Assembly (NCBI GenBank): GCA_028583415.1
Contig: CM053270.1
Span: forward strand, 49,616,663-49,680,662
Direction: 5' to 3'
Source of the DNA: Protea cynaroides
Taxonomy: Eukaryota; Streptophyta; Magnoliopsida; Proteales; Proteaceae
DNA: 64,000 nucleotides
Part shown: piece after piece, positions 11,346-23,667 of the stretch
How the letters are laid out: the number at the start of each line of letters is the position of its first letter
How positions within the stretch are numbered: position 1 is the first letter of the stretch
Notes under the pieces: model-generated
What the model was told of the DNA's origin: nothing
What the model saw: only the letters and a program-made list of their open reading frames with translations
The model's database searches: none
Program-made: the position numbers and the translations under genes

Positions 11346-11802
11346 CTCAAGCAATGGAGTAATGGTTGTTGATCGATGGAAAAATCACCAAGTTTGTGTG
11401 GTCGACATTGTAGCAACTCACTGGTGGCGAGTTGAGTAGAGACCGTAGGAGGAAGAAGGGGAATGAGTGGAAAAAATTTCAAAAAATAGGTTTAAAAACT
11501 GATTATGAGCCATACGGTCGCACAATTCGACCAAAACCATTGACCGTATGATCAACCGAGTGATTGACCATAGGGTCTCAGTAAGTTGCCAGGGTTTTGA
11601 AGGTTGCACCTATGGTCGCACAACATGCGACCGTAGGCAATTTACCGTATGAATGATTGTTGCTTGCATTTTGATTTTGCTTGAACTTTTGCCTATTGAT
11701 TTTGTTTTCTCTCGCCTTCCATTGTGAGACTAACCCAATACTACCATCATATCTTGTCTCACATGTACAGCCTTTCTAAGTACCATTCAACTAAGAGTTT
11801 AA
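11346..11802. other. Intergenic region between antisense gene and gag of B
   Basis: No gene seen. It would hold the 5' exon and promoter of the antisense gene (minus strand) and the end of the sense leader. It has GGTCG/CGACC motifs (about 11515-11640) and an acceptor-like ACATGTACAG ending at 11770, upstream of the gag ATG at 11803. Confidence 0.55.
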
Positions 11803-13095
11803 ATGGCTCAACGCAGAGTAAGTAGAAGGAGATAGAATGTAAACCCATCTCCACCACCTATGGAGACTAATGACAACGAAGGATAACAAGGACATGAAGG
11901 AAATATTGGAACTCAAAATGCTACACCTCAGAATATTCACACCCAAGCCAACCCAACCAACCTACCTACACCACCTACAGATTTGGCTACTGTGGTGATG
12001 AATTTAGCACAACAATTGCAGAAAATACAGCAAGTGCAAGCCAACATGCAGACTACTATGGGAATTACTTTCCCAGCTGCAAACACAACACCTCTACCTG
12101 CATGACAAGCTAGTACCGCACCTGGTGGTAGCAACACTGTACCTCAAACACCACAAACACCATCAGTACAAGGCCAAGAGCAAAACCCTGAAGCACTGCA
12201 AGGTGGGTATAACTAAGGAAATTATCAGTACCAACCGCCTATGTATAGAGCATATACATAGTATCAGCTTGATCACTCCAGACTGATCGAGAGTTTCCTA
12301 AAGTTGAAGCCGAAGGAATTTACAGGTAAGCCATCAGATCCGTTATGGCCAGCTCATTGGATCGATGAGATGGAAATAAACTTTATGATGATGACTATAA
12401 ATGAAGAAGAGAAGGTATTATGTGCAATTTTTATGCTGAAAGGTGATGCACACCATTGGTGAAAATCTAGTCGGGGTTATCTGTTGACAAAGCACGCCCA
12501 ACTGACCTGGGCTATTTATAATGAAGCTTTCTTCGAGAAGTATTTTCCCAGGAGTTTCAAAAATCAAATGGAAAAGGAGTTTCTGAGTCTGTATCAGGGA
12601 CAAATGACTGTAGACGCATATCAACAGTGTTTTGAAGAACTATTTTTCTTTGCTCCCTTTAGCATGCAGGAGGAAAATACCAAAACCTGAAGGTTCATCA
12701 TGGGACTTAGGAAAAGCATCCATGAGCATGTATTGGGACTAAAAAAAAGATTTATAATGAAGCTGTACAGATTGCCCGAGTACTGGAATCAAGCCAGAGG
12801 AAAAATTATTTCACTCAGAACAGAGGTATTAAAAGGCCCAATGAAGACTCATACAACGGAGGGAACTCAAAGACATTTAAACCCTTCCGTACTCAAGGCT
12901 TCAATGCTGCAGCCAAGACTATTCCGACAGCCCAACCTCAACAGAGGCAAAGTAATGCTGGAGTCAAATGCTTCAATTGCGATCAAGTAGGACATTATTC
13001 AAGAGAGTGTCCTAAGCCAAGGAAGCAGCTACAGTAAGGAAAGGTTTATGCAGTTACATATGAGGATGCTGCCGCATCGCCTGATGTGGTCACAT
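11803..13095 (+). pseudogene. gag: gag of element B
   Basis: The start is MAQRRVSRR at 11803, matching MAGRRVTRQ/MSGRRVTRQ of F/H and E. A Pro/Gln-rich N-terminus follows, with DLATVVMNLAQQLQK near 11983. The capsid-like core has LKLKPKEFTGKPSDPLWPAHWIDE near 12300 and TWAIYNEAFFEKYF near 12505. The zinc knuckle CFNC-DQVGHYSREC (near 12969) is intact. There are several stops and a frameshift in an A-run near 12741. Gag reads directly into protease at 13095/13096 with no intron, unlike C-F. Confidence 0.92.
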
Positions 13096-16000
13096 GTATT
13101 GTACCTATTAATGGCTTACCCACCAGGATACCCTTTGACTCTGGAGCTACTCATTCTTTTATATTTGTGTCGTTTGGAAAGAAGTTAAATCTACCCCTCA
13201 GACCTTTAGACTATAAACTACTTATACGATCACTTATGGGATTAGAAGTGGAACTAGACAAAGGTTATGGACCATGTCTAGTTCTTATCTGCGAGAAGAT
13301 TTTGGATGCAACCTTAATTCAACTTGAGATGGCAGACTTTGACGTTATCTTGGGAATAAATTGGTTAGCTTGGCACTCTCCAAACCTATTATATGCAAAA
13401 AAAAAATTGACATTTAAAGACAAGGAAGGACCAGAGTTTAGTTTTGTGGGAATCAAACTTTCCCGTAAACGAAAACTCATTCTCTCTGCATTAAAGGCTA
13501 AAAAATATCTCAAAAAAGAGGAATTGGGTATCTGGTATCCGTGGTCGACCTCACCAAGGAAGCACCACGAATGGAGGATATTGAAGTTGTGCATGAATTT
13601 CTAGATGTATTTCCTGAGGAACTACTAGGACTACCACCCGATCGAGTGATAGAGTTAGTTACAGATCTTATACCCGGAGTTACACCAGTATCGAAAGTAC
13701 CTTATCAAATGGCTCCTACTGAACTGAAGGAACTGAAGGTACAATTACAGAAATTATTGGACAAGGGTTATATCAGACTCAACATATCACCATGGGGAGC
13801 GGCAGTATTGTTCGTGAGAAAGAAGGACGGTAGCGTTCGACTGTGTATAGATTATCTGGAATTGAATAAGCTTACAATCAAAAATCGATACCCATTGCCT
13901 TGGATCGTTGACTTATTTGATCAGTTGCAAGGTGCCAAAGTGTTCTCCAAAATTGATCTTCGGTCAGGATACCATCAGTTGAAGATTAAGGAAGATGATA
14001 TCCCGATGACAGCATTCAGAATCAGATATGGACAATACGAATTTTTAGTCATGTCTTTTGGATTGACTAATGCACCCACAACTTTTATGGAACTTATGAA
14101 TCAGGTATTCCATGATATGTTGGATACGTCAGTTATTGTATTTATTGATGACATACTAGTCTACTCCAAGGACAAAGAAACTCATATCACAAATCTAAAA
14201 GCCGCTTTGCAGCAACAAAGAAAAGAGAAGCTTTATGCAAAATTTACTAAGTGTGAGTTCTGGCTGAATAAAGTTGCTTTCTTAGGCCATGTTGCATCCG
14301 CTGAAGGAATTAAAGTGGAACCTAGCAAGATTGAAGCCATTGTGAAATGGGAAGCACCTAAAAATATTGTAGAAATCAAAAGTTTCTTAGGTTTAGCTGG
14401 TTACTATCGACGATTCGTGGAAGATTACTTTAGAATCGTCGTACCTCTCACCAGTCTGACAAAAAAAAAAGAAATATTTGTTTGGAATGATAAATGTGAA
14501 GAGTGTTCTCAAACATTGAAGGCTAGATTGATATCAGCTCCCATCTTGACTATTTCGATCCCAGGACAACCATTTACCTTGTAGACCGATGCGTCTGGGT
14601 TGGCTTTAGGATGTGTGCTTATGCAAGGAGAACAAGTATTTACGTATGCCTCAAGACAACTGAAGACACATGAGAAGAACTATCCCACTCATGACTTGAA
14701 ATTAGTAGCAATAGGACATGCTGTTAAGATATGGAGACATTATTTGTATGGAGAATATTTTTAAATTAAATCAGATCATAAGAGTCTCACTCATTTTTTA
14801 ATCAGAAGGAGTTGAACATGTGACAAAGAAGATGGCTGAAATTACTGAAAGATTATGATTGTGATATCCAGTATCATCCAGGAAAAGCTAATGTAGTTGT
14901 TGACGCACTAAACAGGAAAGCTATGACAGAATCCCAAGAAGAAATTAGTGCAAATGCTGTGGCGTGTGTCACAGGGAGAGTATTTAATTACGTTAAAGAG
15001 TAGTTCGTGATTGATATTTCGAATGAATCAATTGACCAAGGGTTTATTCATCTATTCTCAAACATGTTTGCTACATTGAAGATTGTACCTGATCTATTAG
15101 ACGAAGTGAAAGCCGCTATTAAATCAGACCCTTATCTGAGAACTGTGCAAGAAGACCTCAAAAAAGGTAGGACTACTCCTGAGTTTACCTTGGATGTTGA
15201 AAACGTACTAAGATACAAAGGAAGGGTATGTGTTCCTGAAAATGAAGACTTAGATATTAGACACAGACTAATGAAGGAAACTCACACCACCACTTATTCG
15301 GTACATCCTGGAAGTATGAAGATATATCATGATCTGAAGAAACTATATTGGTGAAGAAGAATGAAAGTAGATGTAGCTAAATTTGTGTCTCAATGCTTGA
15401 ATTGTCAGCAAGTAAATGCTGAAAGGCAAAGACCTGCAGGATTGTTGTAGCCACTACCAGAACCAGCATGGAAATGGGACTGCATCACTATGGACTTCGT
15501 CACCGGGTTACCATTGACTCCTCGAGTAGTTGACATGGTCTGGGTGATTGTGGATCGTTTGACCAATACAACTCGTTTCATAGCTATACGACCTCAGTAT
15601 ACCCTAGAGAGGTTAGCTAAGCTTTATGTAGATAATATTATCCGATTACATGGTGTACCTGAAAGTATTGTGTCCGATAGAGACCCATTTTTTACCTCAA
15701 AGTTTTGGGAAGGATTACAGAAGGCTATGGGTACAATGTTGAAGTTTAGTATTACATTCCATCCTTAGACAGGTAGACAGTCGAAGAGTACTATTCAGAT
15801 TTTAGAAGACATGCTACGAGCTTATGTCATTGATTTCAAAGAATCATGGGATGAGAAATTACCATTGATTGAGTTCGCTTATAACAACAGTTATCAAGCA
15901 ACTATACAGATGTCACCCTATGAAGCACTGTATGGTAGAAAATATCGAACTCCTTTGTTTTGGAATGAAGTTAGAGAACGGAGTATTGTTGGACCAGAGT

Positions 16001-16577
16001 TTGTTGAAGAGACTTGTCGAGTAGTCAACATTATCAAGGAAAGAGTCTGAATAGCTCAGAACCGTCAGAAGCAATATGCAGATAATCGACGCAGAGATCT
16101 CGAATTCACCATCGGTGATAAGGTATTTCTGAAAATATCTCCTATGCGTGGTTTGAAAAGATTTGGACTGAAGGAAAAGCTGTATCCCAGATATATTGAA
16201 CCTTATGAAGTTCTAGATAGACGTGAAAAATAGCATATCAGTTAGCACTACAACCATCCATGTCAAGTGTGCATGATGTATTTCATATCTCATTACTGAA
16301 GAAGTACGTCAAAGATCCAACACACGTGTTAACAACGGATTCACCAGATTTGATTGAAGATTTGACGTTTGAAGTAGTACCTTTTGAGATCGCTAGCTGG
16401 AAGGTGCAATGTCTTCACAATCACAACATTTACTACGTTAAGGATATTTGTAAAAGCCAAAATGTAGAAGAAGTTACATGGGAAGAAGAGAACACTATGC
16501 GGAAGCAATATCCTCACCTATTCGACTCGGAAGGTATGTGTAAATTTTAAAACGAAATTTATATAAGAGGGGGGAGT
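13096..16577 (+). pseudogene. pol: pol of element B: protease, RT, RNase H, integrase, chromodomain-like tail
   Basis: Protease has an intact FDSGATHSF (near 13134). A frameshift near 13520 separates it from the longest open piece of B (13541-14584), which covers RT. This piece keeps the catalytic FIDD (near 14141), GLTNAP and [11 protein letters not shown] stop at 14582 falls just before YTDASG of RNase H, and further stops follow, near 14761 and 15003 among others. Integrase HHCC (about 15260-15410) and DDE core from 15490 (MDFVTG, VSDRDP) are readable with stops near 15766 and 16048. The tail resembles the family chromodomain (DIYYVKD...EEVTWEEEN, 16420-16500). Confidence 0.93.
16566..16577 (+). 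other. Polypurine tract of B
   Basis: AAGAGGGGGGAG directly precedes the 3' LTR start, as in the other copies. Confidence 0.88.
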
Positions 16578-18924
16578 AGTAAGATCCGCACTCCACTAAC
16601 TTGGTCTAACCATATCGTGCCAGGTCTTTCCATCATTCCTGGACTAAGTGGACCGAACATATGACGATAGATCACAAACCAAGTATGAGAATCAAGTTAA
16701 AAACACTAAAAACATACCTAAGGTCACATGCCTGGGTAGGTATGGTTGACCATAAGGAAGGGAACCAAAAATCTCAAATCCAGAACCCCACGGTTGATGA
16801 TTTTGACCCTACGATAGACAGTTTATGCGGACCGTATGATCGATCGTGAGAACCCATATCAGACTCTGAGTTTTGGAAACTTTCCTAAACTAGGGGATTG
16901 CTTTCCTAATTGACAAAGGACTTTATATGGAGATTTTTCCTATATATAAAGGACATCCCTCAGCCCTTTTTCACTCATTTAGAACATTAGTAAACCCGAG
17001 AGAAAGAGAAAGAAGAAAAAGAAGAGAAGGAGAAGAGGAAAAATCTAAGGAGAAGAATTTGCTGAGAAGAGATTGGCTCTCTATCACAGGCAAAGGTATG
17101 AAATGAATCTCTAGAGATGTAAACTCTAAGGAATAAGACTTCTATGGAAGATAGGTAATATCCACCTATTATGATCTATGTGATTTCCTTGAGAAAATCC
17201 CGAGGAGAACCATTAGGAGTGAATTTGATGATTAGAGTTGATAAGAAATTAGTAATGATGGCCATAGGATGACCTTAGAATAAACCCCATTGAAGAACAG
17301 AAGAATTAACGCAGAAAGAACTCGAATTGCATATAGACTGTGACCAAAAATCTCGAGGTCACAGGTACGGTCGACCATAGCATGACCAATATGACTAGAG
17401 GATCGACCATAGACATTTAAAAAGATTTCATAAATCATATGGTCGCAACTATGGTCGTACCATATGTGATCGTAGGGTATCGACTGTAGACAGTCAGGTC
17501 GATACAGTATGAGACCATAGGACTAATCAGACACCTATCAATACTCTATTTCGATTTTCGACTATTGTAACGTGTCACATATGAACCCTAACTTAAATTC
17601 ATATAACTTTTAGATTGTTAAATCAATTCAAAGATAATTTCAAGGCTTGGAAGGACATCGAGTATTTCTAACAAGTGAGGAAACAAGACCTAAACTAATT
17701 GGATACTAACAAACTTTTTATTTTTATTAAGTCCAATGCCATGATTGATTCTATGTGTGTATGCTTGTAATGTGCATCTCACATGTCATCCAATATTCCT
17801 GCTATTACTATTCATGCATATTTAATCTATTTATTTATAACATGATGATGATGATGATGCTAGGAATAGGCATGTGAATGTATGTGTGTGGTTAGTGTGT
17901 TGGATGCGAGTGGAACATCAAGGGGAGGACGTGGCATGGTGGTCTTCGACCTCGTCACCAGACTCTAGCTCTATTTCTACTCAAGTCTTACCCACTAACA
18001 TCATCGTTCGCCATTACCATAGTAGAACTATTACGTCATAGGGCATCAGGGGAGGTGGTCTTGGACCGTGTGGTCTCTGACTCTGTCGGGGGGCCTTAGC
18101 TCTATCTCAATGGACTTATTGAGTGATGCTGGGGTGAGGCCTTGGATACACTATTTGGCATTAGGATTGGTTAGTTGCGACCCCAATTTGCAAGCCCTCG
18201 CCAATAGGGGCTTATGTGTTGGTATAGGTAGGGCATCAGGGGAAGTGTTGGAGGTGTTTGCTCTGGAGACTTTAGCTTTATCTCTATTCCATGGTGGGTG
18301 TATGTGGGACGATAATGGTGTTTGATCCATTGGGCGGATTCACAAACTCGTATATAGAGGTGCGGTGGCCACCAAACCTTTCTATAGCATATTGCAAACT
18401 TATAAACCAGACCAAAGTTATGAATTGAATGCATGCATATGTTTGTTGCATTGTTTTGTTTGCTCACTGAGCCGTGATGTGTGCTCACCCTTTTGACGTC
18501 GAATATTTTTTTTTAATGATGCAGGTCCTACTGTTGAGAAATATATGAATGTGCCGACGTATGTACACATTGCTGCGATGGATATAGAAGCTGAAGAAGA
18601 TGCGCATGATTTATCATGCGAGTGCAACGAATGTATTTTTTCTTGGGTTTAGCTATAATTTGAACATCAGATATGTAATTGATTAGTTATTTTTATGTCT
18701 TGTGGTGTGGAGATAATTGGATTAAATACTTATTTATCACTGTTAGACTTTCAGTTCGTTATCTGTAAGACTTTTGTTTATTTGTTTATTACCTCTGATT
18801 ATTAATGTGGAATGTGTGTTTGATTTGATATGGTGCGTATGACCTATATGAGATCCTGGGCGAACCGTTGGTTTATTGATGGTTCATCACACCATTCTGG
18901 TTAGACCAGAACTGGGGTGTGATA
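16578..18924 (+). repeat. 3' LTR of element B
   Basis: Starts AGTAAGATCC (canonical TGTAAGACC with substitutions) and ends GTGTGATA. It is colinear with the 5' LTR, including the TATA region near 16942, the donor-like AAG|GTATG near 17095, and the GAT microsatellite near 17840. Differences between the two LTRs are frequent, which fits an old insertion. Confidence 0.92.
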
Positions 18925-18929
18925 ACACT
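18925..18929. other. Probable target-site duplication of B
   Basis: ACACT follows the 3' LTR. The left flank of B ends ACAC (6910-6913). Both sit in the same codons of element A RNase H (the TD of the YTD-S motif), so the insertion point is confirmed by reading frame even though the duplication has decayed. Confidence 0.6.
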
Positions 18930-19208
18930 GATGTATCCAAGTTAAGTCTTGGTTGAGTTTTAATGCAAAAAGGTAAGGTAATCGACTATGCCTCCAGGAA
19001 ATTAAACGAACATGAGAACCCACTCATGATCTTGAGTTAGCTGCTATCATATTTGCAGTCAAGAGATGGAGAAAAGTTTCAAATAATGTCTGACGATATG
19101 AGTCTCACCTATTTATTTAACCATAAAGAACTCAACATGAGATAGAGAACCAGGAAAAGATATTGTGGTACCTAATGCCTTCAGCAGAAAAGTCATATGT
19201 ATGGTTGA
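18925..19208 (+). pseudogene. pol: RNase H fragment of element A (right part)
   Basis: Reading resumes where 6913 stopped: [46 protein letters not shown]. Degraded sequence follows. The fragment is cut at 19208 by the LTR of C. Confidence 0.85.
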
Positions 19209-21517
19209 TGTCACACCCCAATTCCACACTGTTCAGAATGGTGTGATGAACCGTTAAATAACCAATGGTTCAACCAGGATCTCGAATAGGCTATCCCCGT
19301 TTTACCCAAACTTCCACACATCCATAATCATAATCAGAGTAATACACAATAGCGGAAAATTTATAAATAAATGAACTGAGAACTAAGATGATACCATTAA
19401 TTAAGTAGTAAATTATTCTGTTTTCAACTGAGACATACTTATGTAAATATCAAATACATGTCTTTATAAATCCAAAGAAACCTATAAAATAGCTAATCAA
19501 ATACACATGAGTCACACTCGCAAGAGGTGTCATGTATATACTCTTCAGCTCCAACTTCCATTGCTGCTATATTCCCGTACGCAGACGCGTTCATATAATC
19601 TTCAACTGTGTAACCTGCATCATCAACTAAAAATATTCGACGTCGAGGGGTGAGCACACAACACGGCTCAGTGAGTAGCCAAAACAATGCAACAATACAT
19701 ATGCATGCAAAAATCAATTTATATCTTTGGTCTGATTTATAGTTTGCAATGCGCAATAGAAAGGTTGGGTGGTCAAAGGTTAACGTTTATTGACACCGCC
19801 TCTATACACAAGGTGTGGAAGCCCGCCCGAAGGTTAACGTTTATCGTCGTCCCCATCCACCCTACCATAACATTATACAACAAAGGTTAATGTTTATTGC
19901 TATATAATGCTATACCAACACGTAAGCCCCTATTAGCGAGGGCTTGCAAACTGGGCTCGCTACTAACCAATCCTAATGCCAAATAGTGTATCCAAGGCCT
20001 CACCCCAGCATCCCTCAGAATGCCCATAGAGATAGAGCTAAGGCCCCCCGGTAGAGTCAGAGACTACAAGGACCGAGACCACCTCCCCTGATACTCTACG
20101 ACATAATAGTTCTGCTAAGGTAATTGCGATACGACGATGTCAATGCACAAGACTTGAGTTAGAGATAAAGCTAAAGTGCTGAGACCCGCCAAAGGTTAAC
20201 GTTTATTGACGTTCTCATCACACCTCCCCTGATACTCGCTCGCATCAAATACATCAACCACAGACATACAAGCACATGCCTATTCCTATCATCATCATCA
20301 TCATCATGTTATAAACAATAAAATAAATATGCATGAACAAATAATAGAAATATTGGATGGCATGCTGTATGCACATTACAAACATATTCGCATAGAATCA
20401 AACATAGCATAGGACTCAAGAAATAGAAAACAGTTTATTATTAACCAATTTAGTTTGGGGTTAAGGTTCCTCACCTTAGCTTGTTATAAGATATTTCCCA
20501 AGCTTTAAAATCACCGTTACAATGTTATTAGATTGCTAGCAGACCTAACAAAGCCGATAAAATTTAATTAGAATTAATTTCAGAATTAAAAATCATTCTG
20601 TCAACTGAGGGTCGATGCTAGGGTCGATGCTAGGGTCGATGGGTCTATCGACCCTCCCCTCTTTCTGGACTTCCCGAATGCTGAGGGTCGATGGTCATAA
20701 ACATCTAGGGTCGGATGGTCTATCGACCCTCGGTGCGACCCTCGATGCACTCTGGTCCAATTTCCACTTTTAAATCCATTCTTTGTGTTTGGGGTCCTAT
20801 GGCTTGCTTCCTACATTCATTCAACAGTCATTCCATGGTCTAGAACCATGTATAATCCATCTAAATAGTTTTCGTGCATCCTCTTATGGTTTTCCATGAA
20901 AACCTAACCATGGATGGATGGTTTGGGTTTCTCCGAGATCATATTCTCATCAATAACTACCCTAAGGTCTGTAGAAACTCATAGAATTAGTATCCATACC
21001 TGAGAAGATTAATCTTTCTCTGTAACTCTTCTCTTTTTTGCTAGGTTCTCTTCCTTGCCTCTCTTCTTCCTCTTTTCCTTCTCCTCTTTTTCTCTCAATT
21101 CAATTAGGGTTGTGAAAGGAGTGAAAGTGGCTTAGGGACGTCCTTTAAATAGACTAGGAACATCCTAAATAAGTCCCATTGAGATTTGGAAAGAATCCCA
21201 ATCGAAAAATATAGAAATTTCCTAATTTCTATATTCGTCAGAAACCGAGGGTCGATGGGAGGGTCGATGATCCCGTCGACCCTAGGGTCTTAAGCTGTCC
21301 GACCCTCCCTCCAAAATCGAGGGTCTGACATTCTGTTTTGGGAGGTCCGACCCTGCTTAGCTGGGTATGCGACCCTCCCCTACTTTTAAAGGTTTTTGGG
21401 TCGATTTTATACCTGGGATCTCGATCTCCATCACGCCCTTGGTCCACTTGACTCGACCATGATGGGTAAACCTGGTTCAAGGTGGTAAGACTGGGTTAGT
21501 TTGACACGGGTCTTACA
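19209..21517 (-). repeat. 3' LTR of minus-strand element C (2,309 bp)
   Basis: On the plus strand it reads TGTCACACCCC... to ...GGTCTTACA, the reverse complement of the TK1 type. It has a TTTAAAT promoter-like box near 21147, a donor-like CTCAG|GTATGG (minus strand, about 21000), a CAT microsatellite (about 20289-20306), GGTCG/CGACC clusters (20600-20760 and 21238-21400) and four AATAAACGTTAACCTTT motifs. Confidence 0.95.
19775..20208 (-). repeat. Four dispersed copies of an 18-bp motif in the C LTR
   Basis: AAAGGTTAACGTTTATTG (plus-strand reading) or a close variant at 19775-19792, 19829-19846, 19882-19899 and 20191-20208. The first three positions match those in TK1. The fourth also occurs in E (near 36773) but not in TK1, F or G. 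The core is the palindrome GTTAAC next to AACGTT. Confidence 0.8.
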
Positions 21518-23079
21518 ACTCCCCCCAACTTATAAAAATTTCATCCTCGAAATTGTACATACCTTCTGAATCAAACAAGTGAGGGTATTGCTTTCGCATA
21601 GCATTCTCTTCTTCCCATATAACTTCTTCCATGTCTCTACTTTTCCATGTGACCTTAACATAGTAGATATCTCTGTTGCGTAGACGTTGAACCTTTCGAC
21701 TGGTGATTTCTGTTGGTGTTACTTCGAATGTCAAATCATCAGTCAATTCTGGCAAATCTTCTGTCAACACGTGCATCGAATCCTTGACATACTTCTTAAA
21801 TAGAGAAATGTAAAATACGTCGTGCACACTTGACATAGATGGTGGTAATGCCAACTGATAAGCTACTTTTCCACGCTTAGCTAGAATTTCGTATGGCCCG
21901 ACATATCTTGGACTTAATTTTCCTTTCTGTCCGAACCTCTTCAATCCTCTCATAGGCGATACTTTCAAAAATACTTTATCACCTACGACGAACTCTAGAT
22001 CTCTTCGTCGAGTATCTGCATATTGCTTCTGATGGTTCTAAGCTGTTTTCACTCTCTCCTTGATGATGTCGACCACTCGACAAGTCTCTTCCACAAATTT
22101 GGGTCCAACAATACTGTGTTCTCCAACTTCATTCCAAAACAAGGGAGTTCGACACTTTCTACCATACAGTGCCTCATAAGGTGACATCTGTATAGTAGCC
22201 TGATAGCTGTTGTTATAGGCGAACTCGATCAATGGTAACTTTTCCTCCCATGATCCTTTGAAATCAATCACACATGCTCCTAGCATATCTTCTAGGATCT
22301 GGATTGTACGCTCTGACTGTCCATCTGTCTGTGGGTGGAATGCAGTACTGAACTTCAATGTTGTACCCATAGCCTTTTGCAGTCCTTCCCAAAATTTGGA
22401 AGTAAATCGTGGATCTCTATCGGACACAATGCTTTCTGGAACACCATGTAACCAAACAATATTATCCACATACAACTTTGCTAACCTTTCCAGTGTATAC
22501 TGGGGTTGTATCGGTATGAAGTGAGCTGTCTTAGTCAGACGGTCCACAATCACCCAAACTGCGTCAACTACTCGAGGAGTCATTGGTAGTCCTGTGACGA
22601 AGTCCATAGTGATGCAGTCCCATTTTCATGCTGGTTCCGATAATGGCTGTAACAGTCCTGCGGGTCTTTGTCGTTCCGCCTTTACTTTCTGACAATTTAG
22701 GCATTGAGACACGAACTTAGCTACATCTGCTTTCATTCCCCTCCACCAATACAGTTTCTTTAGATCATGATACATTTTTGTGCTTCCAGGATGTATCGAG
22801 TAGATGGTGGTGTGGGCTTCCTTCATCAGTCGGTGTCTAATGTCTACATTTTCTGTTTCGGGTACATATATTCTTCCTTTGTATTTCAGTACTTTTTCTT
22901 CGTCCAAGGTGAACTCAGGGTTAGTCCTACCTTTCTCAATATCTTCTTGTACAGTTCTCAGATAAGGATCTGCTTTGATAGCTGTCTTCACTTCATCCAC
23001 TATATCCGGTATAATCCTCAATGCCGCGAACATATTCGAAAACCGATGAATAAACCCTTGGTTGGATGATCCATCCGTT
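21513..23079 (-). pseudogene. pol: Integrase and chromodomain-like tail of element C
   Basis: Reading leftwards from about 23079: [10 protein letters not shown] linker, HHCC zinc-binding region ([18 protein letters not shown]...CLNCQKVK), DDE core from 22607 (MDFVTGLP, VSDRDP, QTDGQSERT) and the C-terminal tail (DIYYVKVTWKSRDMEEVIWEEEN), ending GEL-stop inside the LTR. Open segments at 22626-23093, 22038-22607 and 21513-21968 are separated by only two stops, so this integrase is comparatively well kept. RT and RNase H are missing (see the junction at 23079). Confidence 0.93.
21518..21527 (-). other. Polypurine tract of C
   Basis: ACTCCCCCCA on the plus strand (purine run on the element strand) abuts the LTR end. 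Confidence 0.88.
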
Positions 23080-23080
23080 T
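23078..23080. other. Internal deletion junction in C (about 1.6 kb missing)
   Basis: Sequence matching D up to 25743 is joined directly to sequence matching D from about 27356. This removes the end of protease, all of RT and most of RNase H. The two sides share only about one base at the join, which suggests end-joining rather than homologous recombination. Confidence 0.85.
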
Positions 23081-23388
23081 CTTTTCGGCGCATAATAGAT
23101 TTGCAGAAAGCCGAGCTAACCAGTCCATTCCCAAGATGACTTCAAAGTCTACCATCTCAAGTTGTATCAAGGTTGCATCTAAAGTTTTCTCTCCAATGAG
23201 AACTGGACATGATCCATAACCTTTCTCTAGTTCCACTTCTAACCCCATCGGTAATCGTACAAGTAATTTGTAGTCTAATGTTTTGATGGGTAATTTCATC
23301 TTCTTTCCAAATGACACAGATATAAATGAATGAGTAGCTCCGGAATCAAAGAGTACTCTGGCGGGTACGCCATTTATAGGTACAATAC
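23080..23388 (-). pseudogene. pol: Protease fragment of element C
   Basis: Minus-strand reading gives the protease start ([19 protein letters not shown]), [19 protein letters not shown] and then [21 protein letters not shown], where the 1.6-kb deletion begins. The Asp-Ser-Gly active-site motif is intact. Confidence 0.88.
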
Positions 23389-23458
23389 CTGTGATTTATC
23401 TTTACTTAGTCTACATGCTCATTCAATGTAATTATAACTTTAAAAGTTTCAGTCATAC
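23389..23458 (-). other. Putative 70-nt gag-protease intron of C
   Basis: On the element strand, GTCACAG|GTATGACTG starts it and AAATCACAG|GTATTG ends it. It is AT-rich and holds an in-frame stop. The features are the same as in D, E and F. Confidence 0.65.
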
Positions 23459-23641
23459 CTGTGACCACATCGGTTGATGCGGTCGCATCCTCGGACGTAA
23501 CATCATATACACGACCCTAATGGAATTGCTTCTTGGGCTTAGGGCACTCCCTTGACATATGTCCCGGCTGGTTGCAGTTAAAACACTTCAGGACTTCAGA
23601 ATTTGGTTTTGGCTGAGGTTGAGCTGCTGGCGTAGTCTTGG
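23459..23641 (-). pseudogene. gag: gag 3' end fragment of C
   Basis: It encodes the zinc-knuckle region (CFNCNQPGHMSRECPKPKKQ) and DVVT at the intron. It is truncated on its N-terminal side at 23641 by the complex junction that leads into LTR sequence of D. Confidence 0.85.
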
Positions 23642-23667
23642 TTAAAACACTTCAGGACTTCAGAATT
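23642..23667. other. 26-bp templated filler at gag/LTR junction (C/D)
   Basis: These 26 bases repeat 23578-23603, which lies 64 bp away. They sit between truncated gag (left) and truncated LTR (right). The LTR side shares GAATT with the filler end. The identical structure recurs at 27919-27944. Confidence 0.9.
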
